From positions 27,943-91,942 of the forward strand of contig CAJUKN010000014.1 of the NCBI GenBank assembly GCA_910587485.1: DNA of 64,000 nt, written 5' to 3'. Of the stretch, positions 8,927 through 16,447 are shown in pieces. The DNA comes from an uncultured Lachnospira sp. (GTDB lineage Bacteria; Bacillota; Clostridia; Lachnospirales; Lachnospiraceae). The notes under the pieces were generated by a model, which was not told the origin of the DNA, made no database searches, and was given only the letters and a program-made list of their open reading frames with translations. Within the stretch, counting starts at the first letter, position 1. Each line of letters starts with the position of its first letter. A program made the translations under genes and the position numbers.

Positions 8927-9073
8927 TCAACATTCTATTTCATAAATCTTTCCATTTTGAAAAAATATTTTGAAAATATTTTCTTTGTCATAAGTTTCAA
9001 TATCATTTATTCCAATATTATCGGCAGCATTAAGCAAATCAAAAAGTTTATCTTTAAAGTATTCAATGTCCAT
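8927..9073 (-). CDS. Small hypothetical protein of 48 residues
   Basis: A complete short gene on the minus strand. ATG (complement of 9071-9073) is preceded by a perfect AGGAGG. The product starts MDIEYFKDKLFDLLNAADNI and ends in a Cys, with a pattern of hydrophobic residues and a beta-like end (IFKIFFQNGKIYEIEC). No known family is recognised. The strong ribosome site and protein-like composition support a real gene. It is convergent with the C45 gene and divergent from the XRE gene. Confidence 0.65.
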   Translation of the reverse strand: MDIEYFKDKLFDLLNAADNIGINDIETYDKENIFKIFFQNGKIYEIEC

Positions 9074-9130
9074 TTATTTTCCTCCTGAAAAAAGTTTGAT
9101 TATATTACAAGTATTACAATACTTATTACA

Positions 9131-9240
9131 GATTATAAAAATACTATAACAAGTTTAAAATAGAAGTGCAAGAAAAAATTTGTATTTATAACAAGAGATA
9201 AGAATGGATAAAGCTGAAATGAATTAGAAACAAATAAATA
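9131..9240 (+). repeat. Decayed duplicate of the XRE gene and its upstream region
   Basis: 9131-9165 resembles 9303-9336 (both contain CTATAACAAGT followed by TAAAATA). 9210-9240 resembles 9461-9492 inside the XRE gene (AAGCTGAAATGAATTAGAAA against AAGCTGAAATGAATTGGAAG). The order and orientation are kept, so this is the remnant of a tandem copy with most of its coding part deleted. Confidence 0.5.
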
Positions 9241-9378
9241 GTTATATTTAATTTTTTAAAATGAACATTTGTTCCTGTTTCTAAATCTCTTATGCTTCTT
9301 TAGGATTACAAAATTTCTATAACAAGTATAAAATATAGATAAATAAGATAGGGAAAATAGTTCTGTTAGAGGTGAAAC

Positions 9379-9612
9379 ATGGAAGAAAACTATGGACATT
9401 TAGAAATACGTTTAAATGAATTATTAAAGAAAAAAGGGTTAAGTAAAAATAAACTATCCTATAAAGCTGAAATGAATTGGAAGCAAATTGATAATTTTTG
9501 TAAAAACAATATTACTCGATTAGATGTTTTTGTTTTATGTAAACTTTGCACGGTTTTGGAATGCAAAATTGAAGATTTATTAGTCTTTTATCCACCTGAA
9601 AAAAATCAATAA
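9379..9612 (+). CDS. Small XRE (Cro/C1)-type DNA-binding protein
   Basis: A stand-alone helix-turn-helix protein of 77 residues. Seen: IRLNELLKKKGLSKNKLSYK for helices 1-2, then MNWKQIDNFCKNNITRLDVF for the recognition part, and LCKLCTVLECKIEDLLVF, the usual last helices of small Cro-like regulators. Such proteins repress small operons, often their own. ATG follows GAGGTGAAAC. A decayed partial copy precedes it. The next gene starts about 110 bases downstream behind leader element A. Confidence 0.8.
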   Translation: MEENYGHLEIRLNELLKKKGLSKNKLSYKAEMNWKQIDNFCKNNITRLDVFVLCKLCTVLECKIEDLLVFYPPEKNQ

Positions 9613-9637
9613 ACGATTTTATAATCTTCAATCGCAG

Positions 9638-9716
9638 GATTTGTGTTTGCGCGCTGCTTGCCACAAACCTATAAGAATTTTAGTTCTTTGTGCAAAAAAG
9701 CAGCGCAGAATGAGGA
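9638..9716 (+). promoter_or_regulatory. Leader element A, copy 2
   Basis: P1: ATTTGTG (9639-9645) with CACAAA (9662-9667). P2: GCGCTGCTT (9651-9659), lying in the P1 loop, with AAGCAGCGC (9698-9706), immediately 5' of GAGG (9712-9715). An inner pairing CACAA/TTGTG plus AAGAA/TTCTT is an alternative fold. P1 and P2 overlap, so either a pseudoknot or a switch is possible. Confidence 0.65.
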
Positions 9717-9721
9717 AGCAA

Positions 9722-10630
9722 ATGAAAATTGACCGAATGATTGGAATATTGTCTATTTTGTTACAGCAAGAGCAGGTAACAGCTCCTTATCTTGCGGAAA
9801 AATTTGAAGTTTCCCGCCGCACAATTAATCGTGATATTGAGGCATTGTGTATGGCAGGGATTCCATTAGTGACAAAACAAGGGCAAAAGGGCGGTATTTC
9901 CATTATGGATGGATATAAAATAGACCGAACATTACTTAGTACATCGGACATGCAGTCGATTTTAGCAGGACTTCGGAGCTTGGATAGCGTGAGCGGAACA
10001 AATCGCTATGCACAATTAATGGAGAAATTATCAGCAGGAGCATCCAATCTTCTTGCAGGTGATACTCATATTTTAATTGACCTTTCTTCATGGTATAAAA
10101 ATTCGCTTTCGCCTAAAATTGAATTATTGCATGATGCCATTCTTTCTGGACACAAGGTTTCATTTACATATTTTGCACCGAAGGGTGAATCCAAACGGAC
10201 AATAGAGCCATATGATTTAATTTTTCAGTGGGCAAGCTGGTATATTTGGGGTTGGTGCGAGGACAGAGCCGATTTTCGTCTCTTTAAATTAGGACGCATG
10301 ACCGATTTACAAGCGGGTGAATCATTTAAAAAGCGTTCCGTATTTCTTCCTGATTTATCGCAAGAGCAGGTATTTCCACATATATATCAAGTGAAAGCAA
10401 AAATTTGTCCAGAATATAAATGGCGATTGATAGAAGAATATGGAGCAAAAAGTTTTACTGTACAACCTGATGGAATGTTACTGTTTTCGTTTGGTTTTTC
10501 AGATAAAACCAATATTGTAAGTTGGATTGCTTCCTTTGGAGGCGGTGCGGAATTATTGGAACCAGTGGAATTTCGCAAAGATGTGTTAGCGTTTGCAGAA
10601 GGAATCCGAAAAAAATATTTAGAACCATGA
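9722..10630 (+). CDS. WYL-domain transcriptional regulator with DeoR-type HTH
   Basis: Regulator that senses a ligand through a C-terminal WYL domain. Seen: N-terminal HTH (RMIGILSILLQQEQVTAPYL, then VSRRTINRDIEAL, residues 3-50), then a GGISIMDGYKIDRTLL linker, and the WYL core (VSFTYFAPKGESKRTIEPYD and WASWYIWGWCEDRADFRLFK) in the middle third. Length 302 is normal. The longest reading begins further upstream at TTG 9641 but would translate leader element A; ATG 9722 has GAGG 6 bases before it. The stop lies inside a strong terminator. Downstream are two GyrI-like genes that may be its targets. Confidence 0.85.
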   Translation: MKIDRMIGILSILLQQEQVTAPYLAEKFEVSRRTINRDIEALCMAGIPLVTKQGQKGGISIMDGYKIDRTLLSTSDMQSILAGLRSLDSVSGTNRYAQLMEKLSAGASNLLAGDTHILIDLSSWYKNSLSPKIELLHDAILSGHKVSFTYFAPKGESKRTIEPYDLIFQWASWYIWGWCEDRADFRLFKLGRMTDLQAGESFKKRSVFLPDLSQEQVFPHIYQVKAKICPEYKWRLIEEYGAKSFTVQPDGMLLFSFGFSDKTNIVSWIASFGGGAELLEPVEFRKDVLAFAEGIRKKYLEP

Positions 10631-10654
10631 CATATAGGTGTCATGGTTCTTTTG
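10621..10654 (+). terminator. Rho-independent terminator overlapping the WYL gene stop
   Basis: A perfect 12-bp stem, AGAACCATGACA (10621-10632) with TGTCATGGTTCT (10639-10650), followed by TTTT. The last four codons of the WYL gene are part of the 5' arm. Confidence 0.85.
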
Positions 10655-10693
10655 ATAAAATAAGACCATCAAATGAAAGGATGGTTTTTACTT

Positions 10694-11416
10694 ATGAATT
10701 ATGAAATTGTAACACTAGAAGAAAAAATTGCTGTAGGCATATCAGCGCGAACAAATAATACATCTCCTGATGTAGGCACAATTATTGGCGGGTTGTGGAA
10801 TCGTTTTTACAATGAAGGCATATATGCTTCGATTTCTGGAAAAGTAAATATGAAGGCACTTGGGATTTATACGGATTATGCTGGAGATGAAAAGGCAGAT
10901 TATACGACAATCGTTGCATGTGAGACGGTCGAAGAACCACCAAAGGGAAGCTATACTGTTTGTCGGATTCCTGCAGGAAAATATGCAAAATTTGTTATAC
11001 ATGGAGATATGGTAGAGGGAGTTGTCGCAGCATGGCAGGAAATTTGGAAGATGAATCTGCCTAGAACATTTCAATGTGATTTTGAGGAATATCAAGATGA
11101 TTGTATGGATAATGCTGAAATTCACATTTATGTAGGATTAGTTGACCATGCGGCTGTGATTGAATCCAGATGCGGGCTTTTGTGCAGTGAATGTGATTAT
11201 CGTGAGCAAATGAATTGTGCAGGCTGTGTACATATGCAAAAGCCGTTTTGGGGTGAAAATTGTCCTGTTAAAGATTGTTGTGAGACAAAACAATTCGAGC
11301 ATTGTGGAAAATGTGAGAATTTTCCATGTGATTTGCTCAATCAATTTGCTTATGATGAAAAACAGGGCGATAATGGAAAAAGAATTGAACAATGCAAGTG
11401 TTGGAATAAGGAATAA
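10694..11416 (+). CDS. GyrI-like effector-binding domain fused to a cysteine-rich DUF3795 domain
   Basis: Two domains in 240 residues. Residues 1-150 match the GyrI/AraC effector-binding fold (MNYEIVTLEEKIAVGISART, then TVCRIPAGKYAKFVIHG and the C-terminal EIHIYVGL). Residues 155-240 are Cys-rich with CGLLCSECDY, CAGC, CPVKDCC and CGKCENFPC, as in DUF3795 proteins, which probably bind metal. GyrI-type domains bind hydrophobic drugs or small molecules. ATG 10694 was preferred over 10673 because AAAGGATG lies 7-14 bases before it. It lies between WYL and a second GyrI-like gene, suggesting a drug-sensing group. Confidence 0.8.
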   Translation: MNYEIVTLEEKIAVGISARTNNTSPDVGTIIGGLWNRFYNEGIYASISGKVNMKALGIYTDYAGDEKADYTTIVACETVEEPPKGSYTVCRIPAGKYAKFVIHGDMVEGVVAAWQEIWKMNLPRTFQCDFEEYQDDCMDNAEIHIYVGLVDHAAVIESRCGLLCSECDYREQMNCAGCVHMQKPFWGENCPVKDCCETKQFEHCGKCENFPCDLLNQFAYDEKQGDNGKRIEQCKCWNKE

Positions 11417-11419
11417 CAA

Positions 11420-11494
11420 GATTTGTATTTTTGCGCTGCTTGTGGCAAATGGTTAAGAACATTTTTTTTGCAAAAAGCAGCGCAGAAGTGGAGG
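11420..11494 (+). promoter_or_regulatory. Leader element A, copy 3
   Basis: P2: GCGCTGCTT (11433-11441) with AAGCAGCGC (11475-11483), right before GGAGG (11490-11494). P1 is reduced to ATTTG (11421-11425) with CAAAT (11446-11450). The region between the P2 arms can also pair (GCAAATG with CATTT and TTGC). Confidence 0.6.
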
Positions 11495-11498
11495 GAAC

Positions 11499-12155
11499 AT
11501 GGCATTTGACTATAAAAAAGAATATAAGGAATTTTATTTACCAAAAAATAAACCACAGTTAGTAACAGTACCTTCTATGAATTTTATTGCTGTGCGTGGA
11601 AAAGGAAATCCTAATCAAGAAGATGGTGCATACAAACAATCTATTGGATTGCTTTATGGAGTTGCTTTTACAATTAAGATGAGTAAGTTAGGCAATCATC
11701 AGATAAAGGGATACTTTGACTATGTTGTACCGCCATTGGAAGGACTTTGGTGGCAGGAAGGCATAGAGGGGATTGACTATTCTCGAAAAGAAGATTTTGA
11801 ATGGATTTCAATGATTCGCCTGCCAGAGTTTGTAACAAAAGATGAATTTTGTTGGGCAGCAGAAGAAGCAGCGAAAAAGAAGAAAACGGATTTTTCTAAG
11901 GTGGAATTTTTTACATATGATGAGGGCTTGTGTGTACAATGTATGCACATTGGTTCTTATGATGATGAACCAGCAACAATAGAGCAGATGAATACATTTG
12001 CTTATGAACAAGGCTATGTGTTAGATATAAATTGTTCCCGTTATCACCATGAAATTTATTTAAGTGATGTGCGAAAATGTAAAACAGAAAATCTAAAAAC
12101 GGTCATTCGGCATCCTGTAAAAATAAAATCGATACGAGATAGTTATGACAAATAG
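11499..12155 (+). CDS. GyrI-like small-molecule-binding protein
   Basis: A single-domain protein of the GyrI-like / SAV2435-type class (218 residues). Seen: FYLPKNKPQLVTVPSMNFIA, then AVRGKGNPNQEDGAYKQSIG, VAFTIKM, and LEGLWWQEG, followed by the duplicated half ending CMHIGSYDDEPATIEQMNTF. The family binds small hydrophobic ligands and some members hydrolyse cyclopropanoid compounds. No HTH is present, so it senses or sequesters rather than binding DNA itself. It follows leader element A and ends at a clear terminator, so it is a single-gene unit. Confidence 0.8.
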   Translation: MAFDYKKEYKEFYLPKNKPQLVTVPSMNFIAVRGKGNPNQEDGAYKQSIGLLYGVAFTIKMSKLGNHQIKGYFDYVVPPLEGLWWQEGIEGIDYSRKEDFEWISMIRLPEFVTKDEFCWAAEEAAKKKKTDFSKVEFFTYDEGLCVQCMHIGSYDDEPATIEQMNTFAYEQGYVLDINCSRYHHEIYLSDVRKCKTENLKTVIRHPVKIKSIRDSYDK

Positions 12156-12180
12156 TTTATAAATATTATAAATATAAGGC

Positions 12181-12216
12181 AAAAAGGGTTGGGACAGGTT
12201 CTCAATCCTTTTTAAT
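12181..12216 (+). terminator. Rho-independent terminator after the GyrI-like gene
   Basis: AAAAAGGGTTG (12181-12191) pairs with CAATCCTTTTT (12203-12213) with one mismatch and a T-run. Its 3' end merges into a repeat B head fragment. Confidence 0.65.
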
Positions 12217-12232
12217 CTCATTAGGCAAGTTT
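12211..12232 (+). repeat. Repeat B, head fragment
   Basis: TTTAATCTCATTAGGCAAGT matches the repeat B head TTTAACCTCATTAAGAAAGT with few changes. Confidence 0.5.
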
Positions 12233-12347
12233 TTTTGTTTTATTTTATGCACCCAATGGTTGCTAAATTGGAACGCATTAATAGATTGTTTGTTTGATAA
12301 AAGTAAGATATAATTTTTTAAAAATAGGAGAAGGGGAGCAAATTAGA

Positions 12348-13022
12348 GTGGAATTTAGGGAAAAGCTGCAATTATTAAGAGTTCATATGAAATTATCACA
12401 AGAAGAATTGGCTAATAAGTTACATATATCAAGGCAATCTATAACAAAATGGGAAAATGGACAATCTTTTCCAGATATTCAAAATCTTATACAGCTAAGT
12501 GAAATTTTTAAAGTTACAATAGATAGACTAGTAAAGAAAGATGATACTTGTGCAGTACAACTTTTTTGTGATGAAAATTATCCCAAACAAGATATTAGAA
12601 GTTTTCTAGTTCGAGCAAAAAATAGCACTTACGCAGTGGGAGAAAATCAAATTTTATCATTAAAACCAAATTCTTATGACTTTCGTTATGTTGAAGGGGA
12701 TTCTTTATATATGGATAGCTATATGGGAAGTCAAAAATTTGTAGGTGAGGAATGTGTTTGGATAAAAGAACATGCAATATGGGGAATGAATTATTATGGT
12801 CAAAGTTTGAATGAAAATTTTAATAGTACATTTTTAAAAGAAGCACTTTGTCATGTATCGGATTCTATGCCATTTCGAGGACCAGAATTGTATCAAAAAG
12901 GTGATTATATATATCAATGTCAAGTGGTGGGGGATTTTGAATATTTTTCTGGGGAAGAAAAGATATATTGTAAGCAGGAAAAAGTATATTTTTGTACATT
13001 TCATGGAGGTATGATAGTATGA
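12348..13022 (+). CDS. XRE-family regulator with C-terminal DUF5680-like domain
   Basis: HTH regulator of 224 residues. The N-terminal Cro/C1 domain reads EKLQLLRVHMKLSQEELANK, then SRQSITKWENGQSFPDIQNL and FKVTIDRLVK. The C-terminal two thirds (from FLVRAKNSTYAVG to the end) resembles the DUF5680 domain often found fused to XRE in Clostridia, with YDFRYVEGDSLYMDSYMG and FVGEECVW. GTG at 12348 is favoured because AGGAGAAGGGG lies about 11 bases upstream; TTG 12294 would add 18 residues. Its stop overlaps the ATG of the radical SAM gene by 3 bases, so translation is coupled. Confidence 0.8.
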   Translation: MEFREKLQLLRVHMKLSQEELANKLHISRQSITKWENGQSFPDIQNLIQLSEIFKVTIDRLVKKDDTCAVQLFCDENYPKQDIRSFLVRAKNSTYAVGENQILSLKPNSYDFRYVEGDSLYMDSYMGSQKFVGEECVWIKEHAIWGMNYYGQSLNENFNSTFLKEALCHVSDSMPFRGPELYQKGDYIYQCQVVGDFEYFSGEEKIYCKQEKVYFCTFHGGMIV

Positions 13023-13870
13023 AGATAATAGAAAAAGAAGTTTTAGTAAAAGATTTCATTACAAAATCAAATTTGCCTGCAAGTGATTATGTAATCAATC
13101 CCTACATAGGCTGTCCACACCAATGCAAGTATTGTTATGCTTGTTTTATGAAACGATTTACAAATCATAAGGAGAGTTGGGGAAGTTTTATTGATATTAA
13201 GCGATGTGATAAACCAATAAATAAAAAGAAACTCCAAAATAAATTGGTATTCCTTTCATCAGTGACAGACTGTTATAATCCATTTGAGGAAAAATATAAA
13301 AGTACACAAAAGATATTAAAACAATTAATTGACATAGATTGTGAATTAAATATTTCAACAAAATCAAACTTGATTTTAAGAGATATGGATTTATTAAAAC
13401 AGTGCAAAAATTTAAAAGTTTCCATATCTATCAATACACTTGATGAGCAGTTTAAAAACGATATGGACAATGCTTGTAGTATTTCAGAGCGATTAAGAAC
13501 ATTAAAAGTGTTACATGAAAATGGAATATATACCATTTTATTTATGTCGCCTATTTTTCCGGGTATAACAAATTTTCAAAAAATAATTGAAAAAACCAAA
13601 GATTATACAGATGAATATTGGTTTGAAAATTTAAATTTAAGAGGAAGTTATAAGCAGGAACTATTAAATTATATTAAAACTTCTTATCCTCAACTAATAG
13701 AATTATATAACAATATATACATTAAAAAAGATATGCAATATTGGTATAATTTATCTGCTGAGATAGAACAATATTGTTATACTCATTTAATAAAACACAC
13801 CAATTATTTTTATCACAAAGAATTAGTGAAAGAAAAAGTCAAGCACTCCTGCCAAAACAGGCAAGACTAA
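13019..13870 (+). CDS. Radical SAM protein, spore-photolyase-like, probably with altered C-terminus
   Basis: Iron-sulfur enzyme that cleaves S-adenosylmethionine. The cluster motif CxxxCxxC is at Cys 32, 36 and 39 (GCPHQCKYCYA). LVFLSSVTDCYNPFEEKY and LNISTKSNLILRDMDLL are typical of the SplB-like DNA-repair-photolyase group. The last 10 residues (KHSCQNRQD) are read from a repeat-like hairpin sequence that continues past the stop, so the native C-terminus seems to have been lost or replaced. ATG overlaps the stop of the XRE gene; GGAGG lies inside that gene. The substrate is unknown. Confidence 0.8.
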   Translation: MKIIEKEVLVKDFITKSNLPASDYVINPYIGCPHQCKYCYACFMKRFTNHKESWGSFIDIKRCDKPINKKKLQNKLVFLSSVTDCYNPFEEKYKSTQKILKQLIDIDCELNISTKSNLILRDMDLLKQCKNLKVSISINTLDEQFKNDMDNACSISERLRTLKVLHENGIYTILFMSPIFPGITNFQKIIEKTKDYTDEYWFENLNLRGSYKQELLNYIKTSYPQLIELYNNIYIKKDMQYWYNLSAEIEQYCYTHLIKHTNYFYHKELVKEKVKHSCQNRQD

Positions 13871-13913
13871 CTCCCGCTTAAGAAGCAGGAGACTTCCCTG
13901 ATGAGGTTAAATT
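13840..13913. mobile_element. IS200/IS605-like end remnant and reverse repeat B head
   Basis: Contains hairpin CTCCCGCTT (13871-13879) with AAGCAGGAG (13883-13891), one mismatch, as seen at the ends of IS200/IS605 elements and their passive derivatives. It runs into GACTTCCCTGATGAGGTTAA (13891-13910), the reverse complement of the repeat B head. No transposase is present. The IS assignment is by resemblance only. Confidence 0.45.
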
Positions 13914-13919
13914 AAAAAT

Positions 13920-14495
13920 TTATTTTTTTCTGCCCAAATATCTATATACTTTATTTTTATAATTGATATAATTATCACCAAATGCTTTTGCTAAATATTG
14001 CTCTTCTTGTATGATTTGTAAATGGAGCATTGTTATTGCAGCGATAGAAAACAGAAGTAAAGGCAAGTTAAAAAACATAAGAACAAAGCCTATATACACG
14101 CAGTCAAATCCTAAAAAAGCTGGATTTCTGCTAAATTTATAAATACCATTGGTGATAATTTGTGTCTTGTCATTTTCGGCAATACCTGCTCTCCAGTTAT
14201 CTTGCATAGTAAAAACTGCCAGTGCAAAGATAATATCTCCAATAATCCCCAAGATAGAGCCACTTATAACAAAGACTTGCGGCAGTTGTGATTGAACAGC
14301 AAAAATACTAATAATCTCAACAATTACAACGATGTAAGTGGCAATTTTTAATATCAATTCAATATAGAATACTTTATTTTTTTGTTTGTTTCTTGCCATT
14401 TGGTCTGTCTGTATTCCTTTTTTCTTCTGTAAAATCATTTTGCCTATATAAATAGAATAAAAAATGATAAGTATTATAATTCCTAATATTTTCAT
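13920..14495 (-). CDS. Isoprenylcysteine carboxyl methyltransferase-like membrane protein
   Basis: A small membrane methyltransferase of the ICMT/phospholipid methyltransferase superfamily (191 residues). It has about five hydrophobic helices: 3-17, 45-68, 75-98, 127-147 and a C-terminal region. The SAM-binding and catalytic signature is present: DNWRAGI, then GIYKFSRNPAFLGF and HLQIIQEEQYLAKAFGDNY. In bacteria such proteins methylate lipids or quinone precursors; the substrate here is unknown. The gene is bracketed by inverted copies of the repeat B head (13891-13913 and 14527-14550) and runs against its neighbours, so it may have moved as a unit. Confidence 0.8.
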   Translation of the reverse strand: MKILGIIILIIFYSIYIGKMILQKKKGIQTDQMARNKQKNKVFYIELILKIATYIVVIVEIISIFAVQSQLPQVFVISGSILGIIGDIIFALAVFTMQDNWRAGIAENDKTQIITNGIYKFSRNPAFLGFDCVYIGFVLMFFNLPLLLFSIAAITMLHLQIIQEEQYLAKAFGDNYINYKNKVYRYLGRKK

Positions 14496-14526
14496 ACCAA
14501 TTATTTATTGCCTCTCTAACATTTTA

Positions 14527-14620
14527 TTTAACCTCATTAGAAAGTCTTTCACTTTTTAATTATGAGTTCAATTTGTCTGTTTAAAAAATGCAGCAAAGCA
14601 GATTGCAAATATTTGCTTGA
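14527..14620 (+). repeat. Repeat B, near-complete short copy
   Basis: Head TTTAACCTCATTAGAAAGTC at 14527 and tail GCAAAGCAGATTGCAAATAT ending TTGCTTGA at 14620. The middle hairpin part is replaced by unrelated AT-rich DNA. Confidence 0.6.
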
Positions 14621-15028
14621 TTTTTTAGGTAAAAAAATAACTTTTATCCAGTAAATAAATTATAGCTGAAAATTTAGATGGTGGCAATCATTCATTTAAA
14701 TATTTAATTTGTTATTTAAAATGAATGGAATTTAAGCATAATAATTATTTGGAGATAGTATTCATAACTTATTAGAAGTACTGGAAATATTGCTGATTTT
14801 AGTCAAGGAAGATTTAGGAACATGTATGTTTACTTGACTTATTATTTTCGTAGAGTTAAAATGTGTACATATAGCGCAGCCTAGATAAGCCGCTTATATG
14901 TTGACACAAATTAAAGTACCTATAATAAGCAATCATTAGTGGATATGTATGTAGCATGTCTGTTTGGCATATTGTTTGAGGGAATGAATGTATCAACAAA
15001 AATACATTTTAGAAAGGAAGTAATTAAC
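14621..15028. other. Non-coding region before ilvE
   Basis: CATTCATTT (14692-14700) and AAATGAATG (14719-14727) form an imperfect inverted repeat of about 39 bases. TTGACA near 14903 and TATAAT near 14923 are visible but only 14 bases apart, so a promoter is doubtful. I see no T-box leader and no gene. Confidence 0.4.
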
Positions 15029-16060
15029 ATGGAAAAGAAAAATCTTGATTGGGAAAATATTGGTTTTGGCTATATTAAGACAGACAAGAGATTTGTAGCA
15101 AACTATAAAAATGGAGCATGGGATAACGGAGTGCTTACAGAGGACGATAAGGTCGTTATCAGCGAGTGTGCAGGCGTTCTTCAGTATGCTCAGACATGTT
15201 TTGAGGGCTTGAAAGCATATACAACAGAAAATGGACAAATCGTTATGTTTAGACCAGATATGAATGCTGCAAGAATGGCTCGTTCATGTAAAAGGCTTGA
15301 GATGCCTGTATTTCCTGAAGAAAAATTTGTTGATGCAGTAGCACAGACTGTAAGGGCAAACATGGCATGGGTTCCGCCATTTGGTTCAGGAGCAACACTC
15401 TATATCCGTCCATATATGTTTGGAAGTAGTCAGGTTATAGGGGTTAAGCCTGCTGATGAGTATCAATTTAGAGTATTTACAACACCTGTTGGTCCATATT
15501 TTAAAGGCGGTGCAAAGCCTCTTACAATTAAAGTTTCTGATTTTGACAGAGCGGCGCCAAACGGCACAGGACATATTAAGGCAGGTGCAAATTATGCAAT
15601 GAGTTTACATGCTATTGTAACAGCACATGAGGAAGGTTTTGCAGAAAATATGTATCTGGATGCAGCAACAAGGACAAAGGTTGAGGAAACTGGTGGAGCA
15701 AACTTTTTATTTGTCACCAAAGACGGCAAGGTTGTAACTCCAAAATCAAACAGTATTCTTCCTTCTATCACACGCCGTTCTTTGATGTATGTTGCAAAAG
15801 AATATCTTGGTCTTGAGGTTGAAGAACGAGAAGTATTCATTGATGAAGTAAAAGATTTTGCTGAGTGTGGATTGTGCGGTACTGCTGCCGTTATTTCTCC
15901 TGTAGGCAAAGTGGTTCATCATGGTGAGGAAATTGCATTTCCAAGCGGTATGGAAAAAATGGGCGATACAATACAGAAACTATATGATACACTTACAGGT
16001 ATTCAAATGGGCAAAATTGAGGCGCCAAAAGGATGGATATATACAATTGAAGAAGTTTAA
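15029..16060 (+). CDS. ilvE: Branched-chain amino acid aminotransferase
   Basis: PLP-dependent fold-type IV aminotransferase that interconverts Leu, Ile and Val with their 2-oxo acids using glutamate. Seen: YAQTCFEGLKAYTT (substrate gate near residue 50-63), RPDMNAARMARSCKRL, TLYIRPYMFGSSQVIGV, the PLP lysine in GHIKAGANYAMS (about 191-202), ETGGANFLFV and GLCGTAAVISPVG. Length 343 is typical of the bacterial long form. ATG 15029 has AGAAAGGAAG 9-19 bases upstream; the longer reading from 14939 has no ribosome site. It is a single gene, with no ilv operon around it. Confidence 0.95.
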   Translation: MEKKNLDWENIGFGYIKTDKRFVANYKNGAWDNGVLTEDDKVVISECAGVLQYAQTCFEGLKAYTTENGQIVMFRPDMNAARMARSCKRLEMPVFPEEKFVDAVAQTVRANMAWVPPFGSGATLYIRPYMFGSSQVIGVKPADEYQFRVFTTPVGPYFKGGAKPLTIKVSDFDRAAPNGTGHIKAGANYAMSLHAIVTAHEEGFAENMYLDAATRTKVEETGGANFLFVTKDGKVVTPKSNSILPSITRRSLMYVAKEYLGLEVEEREVFIDEVKDFAECGLCGTAAVISPVGKVVHHGEEIAFPSGMEKMGDTIQKLYDTLTGIQMGKIEAPKGWIYTIEEV

Positions 16061-16080
16061 ATGTTATTAAAAAATAATTA

Positions 16081-16112
16081 GCTGCTTCTAAAGATAAGCC
16101 ACGGTATGTAGG
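16081..16112 (+). repeat. Leader-like repeat C, copy 1
   Basis: A 32-base segment (GCTGCTTCTAAAGATAAG, then CCACGGTATGTAGG) matching 16409-16440 at 28 of 32 positions. It lies about 40 bases upstream of the 80-residue gene. Confidence 0.5.
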
Positions 16113-16153
16113 CTAAAAATAACACTTATAAATTATGGGATGAGGAAATAGCT

Positions 16154-16396
16154 ATGTCAGAATTTAATACAAACGAGCGTGTATTGCGCACAGATATAAC
16201 TATGGAAGAGTGTAAACAAATTGAAAAAGTCCTTCGTAAAAATAACATCTCTTATTATGAGAGATGGAAAACACATTCAGGGATATTTAAACTATTTGGA
16301 AATAAAACAGCAAAATGTGATATACTAATACATATGGATTCATATGAAACAGCAAAAGAAGCGTTGGGGGAAAAAGTAAAAAAGGGTAAAACTTAA
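16154..16396 (+). CDS. Hypothetical protein of 80 residues
   Basis: A small soluble protein, not assigned to a family. The pattern TMEECKQIEKVLRKNNISYYERW followed by DILIHMDSYETAKEALGEKV (helix, strand, strand, helix) resembles DUF2007-like putative signal-transducing ferredoxin-fold proteins, but I cannot confirm this. ATG has GATGAGG 9 bases upstream. Between it and the VanY-like gene lie 51 bases holding the second copy of repeat C. Confidence 0.6.
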   Translation: MSEFNTNERVLRTDITMEECKQIEKVLRKNNISYYERWKTHSGIFKLFGNKTAKCDILIHMDSYETAKEALGEKVKKGKT

Positions 16397-16408
16397 AACT
16401 TGCATCTT

Positions 16409-16440
16409 GCTGCTGCTAAAAATAAGTCACGGTATGGAGG
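16409..16440 (+). repeat. Leader-like repeat C, copy 2
   Basis: GCTGCTGCTAAAAATAAG then TCACGGTATGGAGG. Its last bases, GGAGG, form the ribosome site of the VanY-like gene, 7 bases before ATG. Confidence 0.55.
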
Positions 16441-16447
16441 TTTGAAA

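Noticed and set aside
9641..9721. Upstream extension of the WYL gene beginning MCLRAACHK
   Set aside because: The same peptide-like start occurs before the 39085 gene only because both copies of leader A are translated in that frame; ATG after GAGG is better.
14740..14880. AraC-like gene remnant upstream of ilvE
   Set aside because: A short open stretch (GNIADFSQGRFRNM) faintly resembles AraC second HTH, but is too short to support.
14640..15028. T-box leader before ilvE
   Set aside because: No AGGGTGGNACCGCG-type motif or specifier hairpin seen.
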